This document shows, in pieces, positions 1 through 11,794 of a DNA stretch of 64,000 bases. Where the stretch lies: contig CM020619.1 of the NCBI GenBank assembly GCA_009829735.1, positions 2,176,590 through 2,240,589 of the forward strand. The letters are read 5' to 3'. This DNA comes from Pyropia yezoensis. Its lineage: Eukaryota > Rhodophyta > Bangiophyceae > Bangiales > Bangiaceae. The notes under the pieces were generated by a model. That model made no database searches. It saw nothing but the letters and a program-made list of their open reading frames with translations, and was not told the origin of the DNA. The translations under genes and the position numbers were made by a program. How positions within the stretch are numbered: the first letter of the stretch is position 1; every line of letters begins with the position of its first letter.

Positions 1-1528
1 AACCTCATCCGTCGGGTGACATCCGCCCATGCTTCCCCCCCCCACCCCTCTCCGACCTCCTCCCACTTTCCAACCCCACTCCTCCACCACCACCCCCCAA
101 CTCCCTCGTCCCCCTACACGTACTGAAGCACCACTTGCAAGCCTTGCACCGGCGACAGCTGCAGCCCCTGTGGCCTCAGCACGGGGACAAGTCCCGGTGG
201 GGGGTCAGGGGCGGTAACAGCGACGCTGACGGAAGCGGCAGCGGCGGTGGTGGTAGCGGCGACATGGCCGCCGCCTGGGGCGTCGGCGGTAGTCGCCCGA
301 CGCCGCCGGACGGTGGGGTGTGTGTCGTTGGCCATGGCGGCGGTCCGGTAACGGCGACAAGCGTAGATGGGCAAGGGAAGAGAGAAGATGATAGGCAGAG
401 CGGTGGCCGACGGACGGTGGCGGAAGGTGCGGCCGGTGGGGGTAGAGAAAGACCAGTGGGGGTAGAGAAAGAGGAGCGGGGAGGGAATAAACAGACGGCA
501 GTCTGGGTTTGTCGGGGAGGGTGGTGGTGCCCATGCGTGCGAGAGAGGTGCGAGAAGCGGCCAACCACTCAAGAGGAACCCCGACCAACAGTGTATGTAC
601 TTGTGACGAATTTAAATACAGGGCACCAGCCATTGTCCAAAAAAATATTTTCAAAAAAAGAGAATAAACACTGGTTTCTTCTCTGAAGTCCGTCGATCAC
701 CATCGGTCGGGCCCTTTGCGAAAAGAGGGGGTAGGGGGCGGCGGCGACCATCCACCCCCCGCCACTCGCCTGCAGTAGGTTCTCCTTTCCTCCACCCCTG
801 CAGTTGCCCGCTTCCGGCGCACCGTAGTCACGCTATATAACCAGTGTGAGGAAGGCACCATCTTGGGTCTGTACGGGGGGTGAAGAGGGTTGTCCCCTAC
901 TCCCTCTTCCTCCCTGCAGAGGCAGATATGAGGGACTTGCACCACCGCCCCCGATATATTCGAAGCGCTCTCGGGCACCATAGCCGAGATCATTTGCCTC
1001 CACCCAAGCCCCGGTATTGGGAGTGGCCCCCGCTGCACAGTCCGCCTGCCACCACACGAACGCGCCGCCGCCGACGTTCGCGCCGCGGACCGCGTGCCGC
1101 GCGGTGGATGTGGCCGGGTGCAGCCAGCCGCTCTTCTGCCATCCCGGCGGTGGCGTGGGTTTCGACGCTTCCCGTGCAGACGGTTGTGGGAGACTTGGTA
1201 CGAATCCCACACGTGCATCCACACCAGGTTTGGACAACATTCGAACAAAATCTATTTGAAATATTCATTGGTTGAAAAAATGGGATACCTCCCTTTTCGA
1301 CGGACCTGGTCCCTGGCGGCGTCCCGCAGTCAACCCCTTCGTCTCGTACCGCCCGCTCGCCCTCCTTCCCGGCGGCGCCCGCGGCTTCGCTCTCCCGCTG
1401 TGGCGGGTGGTAGCCCCCATCCCCTCTTTGGTCACCGCGGCCGTCTTTCTTGCGCTGCTTGTGTCTCTTCCACTTCCCCTGCCCCCTACAACTCCACTGC
1501 TGCCCTTCCCACGCCCCCCACCCCGTCA
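1..1528. other. Intergenic, no supported gene
   Basis: Open frames on both strands are Pro/Arg/Gly-rich and look like by-products of high GC. An AT-rich patch lies at about 595-680 and a TATA-like string (ctatataa) at 832-839, with no gene I can attach to it. The last 250 bases before 1529 are presumably the promoter and leader of the F-box/JmjC gene. Confidence 0.5.
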
Positions 1529-3678
1529 ATGGCGGCGGCGCCGTCGTCCCCCCTTGGGGTCCTCCCCCCGCCCTTCCTCCCCCCCCACCCCCTTCGGGAC
1601 GTCCAACCCTATGGCAATGCGCTGCTGTCCGGGGCCCCCCCCAGCCGCCGCACCGCCGACCTGGGCGCCCTTGCCATCCTCCCCGACGGCCTGCTGCTGC
1701 GCGTCCTCGGCGCCCTCCCGTCCGGCGCCGACCTCGACGCGGTCGGCGCCGCCTCCCGCACCCTCCACGCCGCCAGCCGTGACGCGGGGCTGTGGCGGGC
1801 GGCGGTGCTGCGGCGGCTTCATCCCACGCAAGGGGTGTTGGGCTTTGCGGGGAGCTGGCGTGCCACGTACATCCGAGGTGCAACGGCCGAGGTGGGGGGG
1901 GTGCGCTGGGGGGGGCAGGGAGGGGCCGGCGCCGAGGGGGGGGGGGGGGGGGCGGCAGCCACGCCAGTGCCAGTACCGTCGACGGCCGGCGAGGGGCGGG
2001 GTCGGCCCCGTCACCGCCGCCGTCACCGGGGGTGGGCGGCCGATGGCGGCCGTCCTGGGGCCGCGCCGGCGTGGCGGTGGACTGCAGGTCGGTCTACTCG
2101 GACGTGCTCTTTCACAGCCGCCGACTGGCCGCGGCCTCCGTCGACGCCGCCTGGCTGGCCGGCGAGTCGGTGCCGCGTGTGGCGGCCGCCGACCTCACCG
2201 CCGAGGCGTTTCGGTCCCGCCACGAGACGGCCAACACGCCCGTGGTGGTGACGGGCGGCATGGCGCTCGGGGTGGGGGGCGTCGACTGGGCCGACGTGCC
2301 CGCGCTGGTCGCCCGCTGGGGCGGTACCCGCTTCCACGTGGGCGGCTACGAGCTGCGCCTCGCAGACTATGTGGCGTACGCGGCGGCGGCGACCGACGAC
2401 CAGGCGCTCGTCCTGTTTGACCGCGCATTTGTGGAGAAGGGGGGACCCGGCATGGGGGGGGGGTACCGCGTACCCGCCGTGTTTGAGGAGGATCTCTTCG
2501 AGGTGCTTGACGAGGGGGGGGGGGTGGTCGACGGCGACGGTGGCGTCGGCAATGGCGGCGGTGGTGGCCGTGGCGCGGTGGGAGCCCCGCCGTCGTCCCC
2601 GGCGGGTGGACCGACACCTGCAGACTCTCCCCCCGCAAGAAGGGTCGGGAATGGAGGCGGCGGCGGCAACAGCGGCAGCAGCGGCGTCGGCGGCGGCGAC
2701 AGTGGTGGTTTCGGTGGCGGTGCCGCAGAGGGGCCCCGTCTCCGCCGCCCGGACTACCGGTGGCTCATTGCGGGCCCCGCGCGGTCGGGTTCCACCTTCC
2801 ACACGGACCCCAACGGCACGTCGGCGTGGAACGGGGTGCTGGCCGGCACCAAGCGGTGGGTGCTTTTCCCGCCAGGCCACCCGCCGCCCGGCGTGCACAC
2901 GACAACGACAACGACAACGACCACCGACGCCACGGGTGCCACGGCGGCGTCGCCCAACCCCACCGCCACGGCGGGGAGCCTGGCGGGCGACCCGCCCACC
3001 CCGACGCCCCTGACTGCCACGTCGGTAGTGTCCCCCCTGACGCCCCTCGAGTGGTGGTCCACCTACCACACCGCCGCGGTCGCGTCCCCCCACTGCGTCC
3101 AGGCCACGTGCACGGCCGGGGACGTCATGTTCATTCCGTCGGGCTGGTGGCACGCCGTCCTCAACGTGGACCCGTGGACGGTGGCGGTCACCCAAAACTA
3201 CGTGTCGACCGCCAACCTCCCGCGCGTCCGCCACTTCCTCCACACCCGCCGGGGGGATGTGAGCGGCGTCGAGGGCGGGGGGGGGGTGCGCCTCGCCGAA
3301 GCGTTGGACGACGCCCTCCGGCGACGGCGGCCAGCCGTGTGGGCCGCCGCCGCTGCCGATGATGAAGCGGCCGCGGCGGGAGCGTCGGCGGCGGCAGCGA
3401 CGGCGGCGGCGGCGGCGGCGGCCGCGGCTCCGTCGCAGTTGGGGACGGCTGCTGCCGCGCACGGAGCGTCGGCGCACCCGCCGTCGGTGGGCGGGGGGGG
3501 CGCGCGCAAGCGCCCGCGGCCGCTGTGGGAGATCCTCGGCGGGACGGCCCGCCGTGGGGGGGCGGCGCGACCTGCCCCCCCGGGCGGCAGCGACAAGGGC
3601 GCCCCCAGCAAAGGGGCAGCTGCCGCCGCTGACGCTGCCGCCCTGCCGCAGCGGGTGCCCTTTACGTTTGGCTTTTGA
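1529..3678 (+). CDS. F-box/JmjC-domain protein (JMJD6-like Fe(II)/2-oxoglutarate oxygenase)
   Basis: The start is the ATG at 1529 (MAAAPSSPLG). Residues about 45-100 form an F-box-like segment (LPDGLLLRVLGALP, then GLWRAAVLRRL). The JmjC domain covers about 2090-3250: FHTD supplies the first Fe-binding His and the Asp, GTSAWN and KRWVLFPPG follow, and DVMFIPSGWWHAVLN supplies the distal His. The order F-box, linker, JmjC matches plant JMJ21/22 and resembles JMJD6, which act on arginine or lysine side chains; the substrate here is unknown. The tail from about 3330 is Ala/Gly-rich. The F-box part reads in one frame and the JmjC part in another. The switch lies between about 1880 and 2085, which contains a run of G at about 1935-1952, so either a short GC-rich intron or a homopolymer error is likely. 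Family is clear; exact structure and target are not. Confidence 0.75.
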
Positions 3679-5341
3679 GCGGCCGCCGACGCCACGCGGC
3701 CGCCGCGACGGCGGCAGCCAGCCCGTCGACGGTGTCCATCCCGCCCTTGGCATGCGATCTAGGCCGACGGCGCCGCCGTTGCGGCGCGGCCCGGGCACCC
3801 CGGCCCGTCAACCCCCTCCCGCGCCCTTCTCCCCTCCCGCGCCCTTCTCCCCTCCCCCGGCCGACCAGGGCCAGGTCCCGCGCGTTTGCGGGGGTGGAGA
3901 CCCAGCGAAAGCCATACATTCCCGTGCCTGGCCCCTCCCCCCGCCCGCTGGCGGCGGCGGCGTGTGGACGATGCGCCCCCGGCGCCGACACGGCACGAGC
4001 CGGCGCGCCGGCGGGAGCGGCGGCCGCCTGCGGGCGGTGTGCGTGCGGCCACTAGCCACGGCGGTGGCGGCGGCGGCGGCGGCGCTGGTCGGTTGCGGCA
4101 GCGCGCGGCACCAGCCGCGGGGCTACAAACGCCCCGCGCGGGCCTCGCGCGCCGCGGGCGGGGTGCGCGACGGTGAGGCGGGGGTGCCGCGGGGACGGGC
4201 GCGTCTGCGTCTACAGTACATGCCTACGCGCCGCCGGCGGTGGCGTGCTCCCGCCCGACGGCGGCCGGGGAGGCACCCACGGCGCGGTGGGGGGTGCGTA
4301 GGTAGGTACGCTGTCGACGAATGGAATCTCGTTGCTTGTCTTTCTCTTTTGCAAAAGAAGGGGACGGGGGTTGTGCTGCAGGTGCGGGGCGGAGCCTCCA
4401 CCAGAAGGGGGGAGGGGGGGCAGGCGGTGAACACTTCCTGGTCAACCCTCTTTCTGGTGCCATTGGACTGCGGCGCCTGCCCCCCGGGTACAGTACTGTT
4501 CGTACAAGAAGTATCCCTACGGCTGCGCCCCCGCCCCCGCTATTTTTGGTCGCCGCCCCGCCCCGCCCCGCCCCGCCGATCGATCGGCCGAGCGGCGCGC
4601 GCAGCTGCGCGCGCCCTACAGGGGGTCCCTGCCGCGCGGCCGCTCGCTGTGTCTGACACCCCCCCCCAGCGATCGGTCGGTCGGGGATTTGGGGGCGCGC
4701 CCGCCACGCGGGGTGGTGCTCGTGACCTCGGCCGCACCTCGGCGGATCAACTCGCGCCGCGAGGGGGGGTCGTGTGTGTGGACGGCGGCCGCCGCCGCGG
4801 GGCGTGGCGTGCGCGCCGCGGCCGCCGAGCGTCACCCCCCCCCGCGCTTCGCCGGCAGCGGCGCCGGTGCACCGAGGATCCCCCTCCCCGCCCCCCCCCC
4901 CCGTCGACGCGTCATTGCCCCCCTCCCCGCCCCGCCCCCCGTCTTCGTCATCCCTTGGCGCGCGGCGGGACGACACCCCCGCCGCGCCCGCGCGCCCGTG
5001 GCTGGTGTGCCTCGTCCCCGCCCGCCGCCGCGGCGTCCGCCACCCCACCCCTTCTTCCCCGTCGCCGCGCACCAGGTGGCCGCCGTCACCCCCCCCCCCC
5101 CCCCCGCGTCACGGCGTGGCGTCCATGCGCCGCCGCCGCTCCCTCCCGCCCGCCCACCACACCCCCCCCACTGCGGCTGCCGCTACCGCGGCTGCGGCGG
5201 GCGACCCCCCGCCGCCTCCCCCTGCGGCGCCCCCCCCCGCCACCGCCGCCTCTGCCCGCTCCGTCTCCCGTTGGTGGGCGGCGGATTCCCCGCCCCCCCC
5301 CCTCCGCCGCCGCCGGTGACGCTCCCCCCCCCCCGGCGGAC
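3679..5341. other. Intergenic, GC-rich low complexity
   Basis: No gene seen. The stretch contains tandem copies of the CCTCCCGCGCCCTTCTC unit near 3818-3855, a CCCCG tandem run at about 4556-4577, a perfect 10-bp palindrome ACAGTACTGT at 4490-4499 and a 22-bp palindrome listed separately. A long frame running through it is stop-poor only because of base composition. Confidence 0.5.
4594..4615. repeat. 22-bp perfect palindrome
   Basis: Left arm GGCGCGCGCAG is followed directly by its reverse complement CTGCGCGCGCC. It sits about 730 bp upstream of the mitochondrial carrier start, in a stretch also holding GATCGATC. Role unknown. Confidence 0.7.
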
Positions 5342-6582
5342 ATGGCCCTCACTGCCGTCACCGTCCAGACGGCGCAGGGGCGGACGACGCGGGAGGTGGC
5401 GCTCCCGCCGGCGTCTGCCTCTGCGCCGTCGTCGCCCCCCCCCCCCCGCGGCGCCACCCCCCCCCCGCCGCAGCCGCCAGTGACGCTCATGGTGGCCGAC
5501 GTGGTGGCGGGCCTCGCCGCGTCGGCGGCGGCGATTGCGGTGACGTACCCCCTGGACACCCTGCGCACCCGCTCCCAGGCGGCGCTCCTGTCGTCCACCG
5601 TGCCAACCACCGCCCTCGGGGCGGGGTGGTCGGCCGCCGCGGCGGGCGCGCTCGCCACGTCCACGGTCAAGGTGCTGGTGCGGACGGCCACGGGCGGCGC
5701 GGCGCCGGCGGTGGCCAACCTGGTCGCCTCGGCGGTGGGCGTGCCGTTTGACGTGGCCAAGACCCGCGCGCAGGCGGGGGTGGGCGCCCTGCGGACGGCG
5801 GCGGCAACGCCCCCGCCGGGGGTGGCCGCCCGGGCCGCCGCCGCGCTGCCGGGCTGGACCGCCACCCTGGCGCGGGACGTGCCGTTTGCGGCGGTCGAGG
5901 TGGTGGGCCTCCTCGCCCTCCGGATGGTGATGGTGCGCCGGGAGAATGCGCGCCGGGCAGCGGCGGCGGGGGCGGCGGCGGCGGCGGCGGCGACGGGGGC
6001 GGCGTCGGCGACGGCGACGGGCGGGGGGGGGGGGGGCCCCCCAGCCCCACCGCGGGGGGGCTGCTGGGCCCCCCCCGGGCGGGCGGGTGGGGTATGGTCG
6101 CCGGGGGGGTGGGCGTCACGGCGGTGGCGGCGGCGGTGACCACCCCCCTGGACGTGATCAAGACGCAGCTGATGGCGGCCAAGCGGCCGGGCGGCACGTG
6201 GCGGTCGGTGGGCAAGCGGACGGTGGACGTGGCGCGGAAAAAGGCGGGCCTCCGCATCCTCTTCAAGGGCGTTGGCCCGCGCACCGCCGCGGCGGCGGTG
6301 GCACCGCTGGTCTTTTTGGGCGTCTTTGGGGGGGTCCGCCGCGCGCTGGCGGGCGTCGCCGCCGCGGGCGACGAGGGGGGGATGGTCGGCGGCCGCCCGC
6401 GCCCGCCGGAGCCCAGGCCGCCCTACACGCGCGAGCAGGAAGAGGCGGCCGAGGCGGCGGCGGTGCCCACGGTGCGGACGGGGGGGGTGGGTGCGGCGGC
6501 GGGTGTCGGGGGGGGGAGGCCGCGCGGGGCGGTGGGGATGGGGGGGCTCTCGTTGACCGGGGGGCGGTTTTTTGAGCGCTGA
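5342..6582 (+). CDS. Mitochondrial carrier family protein (SLC25; possibly SAM-carrier-like)
   Basis: The start is the ATG at 5342 (MALTAVTV). Three carrier signatures PX[DE]XX[KR] are visible in order: YPLDTLRTR (about 5548), VPFDVAKTR (about 5742) and TPLDVIKTQ (about 6145). These mark the three two-helix repeats of an inner-membrane solute carrier. RDVPFAAVEVVGL before repeat 3 fits the matrix-helix motif of the family. The third signature resembles S-adenosylmethionine carriers (SLC25A26), but repeat 2 is not diagnostic, so the solute is inferred weakly. A Pro-rich leader of about 45 residues and a long Gly/Ala linker between repeats 2 and 3 are unusual. The first two repeats read in one frame and repeat 3 in another. 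The switch lies in the G/C homopolymers at about 6020-6095, suggesting an indel error or a small intron. Confidence 0.75.
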
Positions 6583-7622
6583 TGGGGGGCGATGGGCCAA
6601 AGGGGGGGGGGAGGGGGGGGTGGGGTGTTCGCGTGCTCGGTGCAGCGTGATGGGAGGTGTCGGGGGGGAGGTACGTGTTGGCACTGCTCGGTCCGGGGCG
6701 TCCTTGCCTCTCTTGGGAGCGTGCCTGTGTCTTTCTTTTCTTTTTCGACCTGGCGTCTCTGGATGAGCGTGGGGCGCCGACCCGCGGCGGCAGGAGCGAG
6801 CCCGGCTCGCCCCTTGTCTCGTGGTACCCCCGCGTGCCGCGCCGCGCACCCCCTGCGCGCCCGCCGATACGGCGGCGGCCCCGCTGCCGGCGCGGCCCGC
6901 GGGGCTGCGCCACGCGGCGTGGCGGCCACCCCTCGGCGCTCGCGGGGAGGTGGCGGCGGTGAGCCACGGCGGCGAGGACGTATGGCGGGGGCGTTGGGTT
7001 GCTGGCAGCGTGTCGGCGCGGCGCAAGGGGATAGGGGGGGGGGGTGGGGTGGGGGCGCTGCTTCCTGCGCACGGCACCCTTTGGTGGTGCTGGTGGTGGC
7101 GAAGAGAGAGCGGGGTGGTGGACGAGACGGGCAGCCGCCGTCGACGGCGCTTCCCTGACGCCTTCGTCGCTGCCGCCGTCAGGCGTCGTATTTTGTATCG
7201 CGTGGACGACAGACGTGGGTCCATGCCCGTTTATTTTCATACCCTCGCTGTGCGCAGCCCCACATGTGGGGCCCATGCGGCACATGTGGGTGAAGGCCGG
7301 GGACGGCAGTGGCGGCGTGGCGGCCGCCAACGCTGCCGCTCCACCAGAAGCGTCGTGGGCGTGTGGTTGGGGGCCACCCTGGCCCCTTGCATGGCACCCC
7401 CCTTCTGCTTTGTCTGCGTTTGGTCCTTGGAAGGTGGGGGCGCTGCCCCTGGGCTGACACAGTGCGACGCCAGCGCCTATATGAGGACCACTGCTTACGG
7501 GCGGTGGTGCGGCAGCGCGTGGTACCGTGGGAGAAGACACGAGAACGGCCGGACAGCCTCGGCCAGCACAAGGAGAAAATCAGTTTGAATGCAATGCAAG
7601 AAAACCATGACATACCACGCGA
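6583..7622. other. Intergenic, nothing recognised
   Basis: GC-rich spacer with G runs after the carrier gene, becoming less GC-rich from about 7180. Open frames on both strands have no recognisable domain. Confidence 0.45.
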
Positions 7623-7999
7623 CGCAGTGGGGTCTAAAGGGGGACCACCGATTTCTTGCATTCCGGGTGTTTTCCGCTTGGGCAAGAATTTGCAACCCCC
7701 TCTCACGGCATGAAGGACGCCGATTTTGAGCACTTTTGTTGCTTTACGCTTGCAGTTGCCAGTTGCACAAGCCCGCACGTTGTTCTGCTGGTACCATCAG
7801 ACAGCTGAGGGTTGTACGCTTCCGGCGCAGACGGGCACCATCCATGCGGGCTTGTGCAACTGGCAGCTGGAAGCGTAAAGCAACTAACGTACTCAAAATC
7901 GGCGTCCTTCATGCCGTGAGAGGGGGTTGCAAATTCTTGCGCAAGCGGAAAACACCCGGAATGCAAGAAATCGGTGGTCCCCCTTTAGACCCCACTGCG
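7623..7999. repeat. Foldback element: 155-bp inverted repeats with 67-bp spacer
   Basis: Arm 7623-7777 and arm 7845-7999 are reverse complements over 155 bases. I count 6 mismatches and no gap, about 96% identity. The spacer is 7778-7844. Mismatches cluster near the loop end of the arms. No transposase and no obvious target duplication is seen at the outer ends. The structure fits a MITE or foldback element, or a locus transcribed into a long hairpin RNA. Both arms share the string GCAAGAATTTGCA. Confidence 0.85.
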
Positions 8000-10909
8000 C
8001 GGCCTCGAAGCGGCGAGCGCGTCCGCCCCCCATCACTCACTGTAGAATCTACCAGGCGACCACGCAGCTCCTGGTCGAGGATTGGGGAGGAAGACGGGGG
8101 TGCATCAGGCGGTGCCGTCGGCACTCTTAACAAACGTTGGGGTAGCCGCTTGAACCTGCGGCTTGTCACCCTTTTTCGCGGGATTGTAGCTAGAGAAGGG
8201 ATCCCCGTTGCGGACGGCTGAGGACCCATGGGAAGTCCACAGTGCCGCCCCAGGAAGCGACGCGCAAGTGCGTCATACGTGTTGTTCTCATGCAGTTGAC
8301 GGCGGGATGGGGCTGGTACAAGAACGCCACGGCTGTGCAGGGTGCGGCAGCCCAGAGCGGAGGCAAAACGTGGGCATGCGTGGGGTAGAGTTGATCGGAT
8401 TGGGTATGCACACGGGAGAGGGGTGCGCAGTGGAGGAGAAAAGCTCCCGCGACAGATCTCATGGGAGCACAACGCCCGGAGGGCAAGGCACGCACGGCGG
8501 GCGCCTTCAGGTGGTAGAGGGGCTGTGAAAGACACCGTGCAAGCGGTGGGGAGGATGATAGGAAGCAAGGGAGTAAATTCATTGGAGCTGTGGCCGACGG
8601 CGGCTCAGAAGACGATCAGTGTGCTCTGCCTGCAGGCTGTACCTCGCCAGCTACCAGTGCGATGTCAAAGTCTTTGGGAGGGCGTTGACGTCTGCTTGCC
8701 TTGCCAGGGTGATTCTGGCAAACGGGGAGGGGGTGGATGGGGTCCCCAGAAGCTGTAGGCGGTAGACTGCACGATACCGCCGGCACTTCGACGGCGCGTT
8801 GGTCGGCTTGTCATTGGCGAATCTGCCCACTTCCGATATCTTCTTGCGCTGGCCGCAACAGTGTTGCAGCGGCATGCTGTACGGCTCTCAGTCGATGCTG
8901 CTCCGACGGCTCATCGAGCTCGATCATCTCAGACAATGATTGGCACACCGACCAGGCCTGTTGCCGGGATGGCCGTTCATCCGACAAAAACCGAGACTGT
9001 TGACGGCCATTCATCCGTCGAAAAACCGGACCGTCGACGAGTGATCCCTTGCAAGTCATGCGACGTCACATCGACGAACCAGGTGGGTCTTGCAAGTGTT
9101 GGTTCTGCACTGTTGGCCTCTGGATCGTCCCTTTTTCCACTGACTCTTGACCAATGAGACGCAACCCAGGCAAAGCATGATTGAGGTGCGCGCGTCCCTC
9201 ACCGCTTGGAGCCGTTTCGTCGAGGAGCAGGTTGACGTGTCCGTCGAGTGATGCTGGAGCACCACCCAGCAGAACTTATTCTTGAATGTGCGCGTTCCTG
9301 CAACTTGAAGTGTGACTTGGAGTCGCCCAGACAGCTATGGATGAATACGGAGGTGGAGTACGCATACTGAACAATTTTTGGTGCGCCCAGTGTCCGTCCG
9401 ACACCAGTTTTTCACAACTCGCACATGAGGGAAGGTTGCCAGGCTGCGTTTTTCTCGAAAAACATATTAACGGACTCGGCAGCACCTCAGGAGTCCGGCC
9501 GTTTCGTCAGTTTCTGCAGGCGATGCCTGGTTGCAGAGGAAAGAGTGGGCCCTCGTTTGGGGGGGTACACCAGTTTCTCACAACTCTCGATTAAATATCA
9601 GGGCAGCCACCTGGGGCAATTCTTACAGAGGTACAGCAGAAAAAACTTGATTGTATCTGTAGTCGTGGAGCATCTTTTCCCGTCTGTCGACCAATAAGAG
9701 CGAAGATAGCTGAAGCAGCATGGCCCCTTCGCTATCGTGACATCCGGCATCACTGCCTTCGAGCTCCAAAAAGCATCCCCCCCTCCTCTGGGGTGTGTCG
9801 CCCCCCTAGCCCCCCAACAGCGACGGAGCTCGCTGGGACTCGCGGCTGGTAGAGATGTTCGCTTGCTCCACGAGGAGCGCTTTGCGTCTGAAAGAACGCG
9901 GGAACAGATGCTCCTTTCCCACTTCAATGAGCCTGATGATAGCACCTCTCTCGCCCCTCGCTGACAGCGACGCGTCTGTGAGGGGGGGTGGCCGTGCTGG
10001 GGAAAGTGTGGGGCAGACTATTTTTGTGCAGCGGTGAGGGGCGCGCCCGCTGGCTCCCGCCAAGACCCTATCGAGAACACACAGGGGGTGTTAAGGGGGG
10101 AAATTAGGGAGGGTGAGGGCAAGCGGGAAGAGGCGCTTGCGCCACCGTTGGCCCACTGCATCAAATAGAGAGGTCCTGGTAGGCCGCGACAGGCTCACAG
10201 ACGTGTTCTGCTCTTCTGGTGACCCTGGCAAGATGCTCAAGCCCGGGATACGAGGAGGAACCGTGGGAGACGCGGGAGGCTACGCGGGCTCGACTAAGGG
10301 GGGGGGGGGGGGGGACGGCAGAGGGGGGGTTACGGGGCCTGGGGGGTGGAGGGGGGTTTTGTCTGTTGGTGTGGCTTGATTGTTGTATTGCATTGGGGGT
10401 CATGTACGGCAAGGCGGGGTGCTGGTAGGCTGGGATTGGGGAGGGGCGGTAGCTGTGTTTGTGAGGGTCCGAGGGGAAAGAGAGGGAGGGGTGGGGGGCG
10501 CGTCAGCGACGGCCAGGCGGGATGGTCCTCCCCGCGAGGGTGGAGGGGGTCGCTCATCATGCTGCGTGCTCTGCGTGAGCGCAGGCTGTTGCTAATGATT
10601 AATCCTCAAATTAAACAACAAACTAAAGCTTTAAGCGTTGTGGAGACCAAACCCGGAAGAAGTTACTACGCACCTCGTCAATGAGGAGTTGCTGGGCCCC
10701 TCGACGTGGCACTGGCCACGTGGACGGGGGGCTCCCCTGAGGCACTACAGGGGGGTTATCCGCCCCCCCCTGATGGGCCCAAAATCGAGGGGGAGGGGGG
10801 GGGGTTAACCGTCGATTGGTTGGTCCAGAGTGGTTAGTCGTCCAAATGGTTTTAGCATGTACCCGAGTAGGCCTTGTCAGCCCCGGGCAACCTTCCGCCG
10901 CTCCTTGAC
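8000..10909. other. Gene-poor, lower-GC tract
   Basis: No gene is supported on either strand. Visible structure: a short imperfect direct repeat around 8970-9032 (GGCC[G/A]TTCATCCG, then AAAAACCG) and a 20-base direct repeat ACACCAGTTT[T/C]TCACAACTC at 9401-9420 and 9567-9586. A G run lies at about 10300-10313 and an AT-rich patch at about 10595-10635. The base composition differs from the flanking genes and may represent decayed mobile DNA. Confidence 0.4.
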
Positions 10910-10967
10910 GGCCGCGCCGCGGTATACCGCGGCGTGGCCGGTCAACGCCTACCGGTACGCGTTGACC
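10910..10967. repeat. Two abutting near-perfect palindromes (30 and 28 bp)
   Basis: The first palindrome (10910-10939) is centred on GGTA|TACC with a single mismatched pair. The second (10940-10967) is centred on TACC|GGTA with arms GGTCAACG and CGTTGACC and one mismatched pair. They lie end to end about 830 bp before the methyltransferase-like gene. Function unknown; a regulatory or cruciform-forming site is possible. Confidence 0.75.
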
Positions 10968-11794
10968 CCCGCGACAACGCCTTTCACGGCGGGCAGGGGG
11001 CACTCGGGGGGGGGGTGGGCCGTGCCGCGGTCACCGTGGGGTCAAATGACCACCGCGCTGCCCCTCTCGCCAGACCCGGCACCCCCACCCCCGTCGGAAA
11101 TTTCGCAGTCTCCCCCTACCCCCCCGCTCCTCCCCCCCCTCCCACTGCCGCCCCCCGCGCCGCCGTGTCGGCGCCTGTCAGTGGCGTCCCCCGCGCCATC
11201 CGCTGTCGTTGCCGCCCGACTGCCGTCGCCGCCGCTGTCACCGACAGCGGCCGCCGCCGCGTCCCGTCCGCCTGGCGGCGGAGGTGGCGGCGGCGGCGGC
11301 GGCAGCGACGGCGGCGGCGGCGACGGCGACGGCGGCGGTCCGCCGTCACGCGGCCTCTCCTTTCCCCTCCATGGACGGCTGCGACCCCCCCAGCGGGACC
11401 ACCTTGGCCCACTCCCTTCCCCCTCCCTGTCTGCACCTCGCCCGTCGCGTGTGTGTTCCGTCCCCACGGGCGTGCTCCTCTCCCCCGTCTGCCTCTCCGT
11501 CTTGTCCCACTAGCGACTCCCCACTGCTCGCCATCCCCTACGCACCTTCCCCCCGTCGGTTACATCCCCCCCCCCCCGCTGACCTTCAGCCCCTCCCTCC
11601 CAGTGCCACCCTGCCGCCCATTCCACTTCCCTCTCCCATCTTTGTCCTTCCCCCCTCCCCCCCCACGCGCTCCTTCATTGACATCTCCCCCCCCCCCCCC
11701 CCCCTGGACCCCAGTCCCCTCCCCCACCACCCCCCACTACCCCCCACCCCCTTCCTCTCCCCGTTCCCCCAGGAACCGCCCCGAGGCTGGCACC
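10968..11794. other. Upstream region of methyltransferase-like gene
   Basis: The first part holds GCN-like tandem runs (about 11275-11340). From 11350 to 11794 it is strongly pyrimidine-rich on the + strand (C/T-rich with C runs), as a leader or promoter would be here. The reading frame stays open but has no in-frame ATG as convincing as 11795. Confidence 0.4.

Noticed and set aside
2023-3798. 591-codon minus-strand ORF opposite the JmjC gene
   Set aside because: Only Arg/Gly/Pro-rich low complexity, complementary to conserved JmjC motifs on the + strand.
5086-7224. 712-codon minus-strand ORF opposite the carrier gene
   Set aside because: Arg/Pro-rich throughout and lies over a recognisable carrier on the + strand; stop-poor because of GC content.
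8651-9059. Minus-strand ORFs around 8.65-9.06 kb as protein remnants
   Set aside because: Normal residue composition, but no motif that I could tie to a family.
8970-9600. Short direct repeats that might suggest a repeat array
   Set aside because: Only two copies each, unequal spacing, no array and no cas-like genes in a eukaryotic context.
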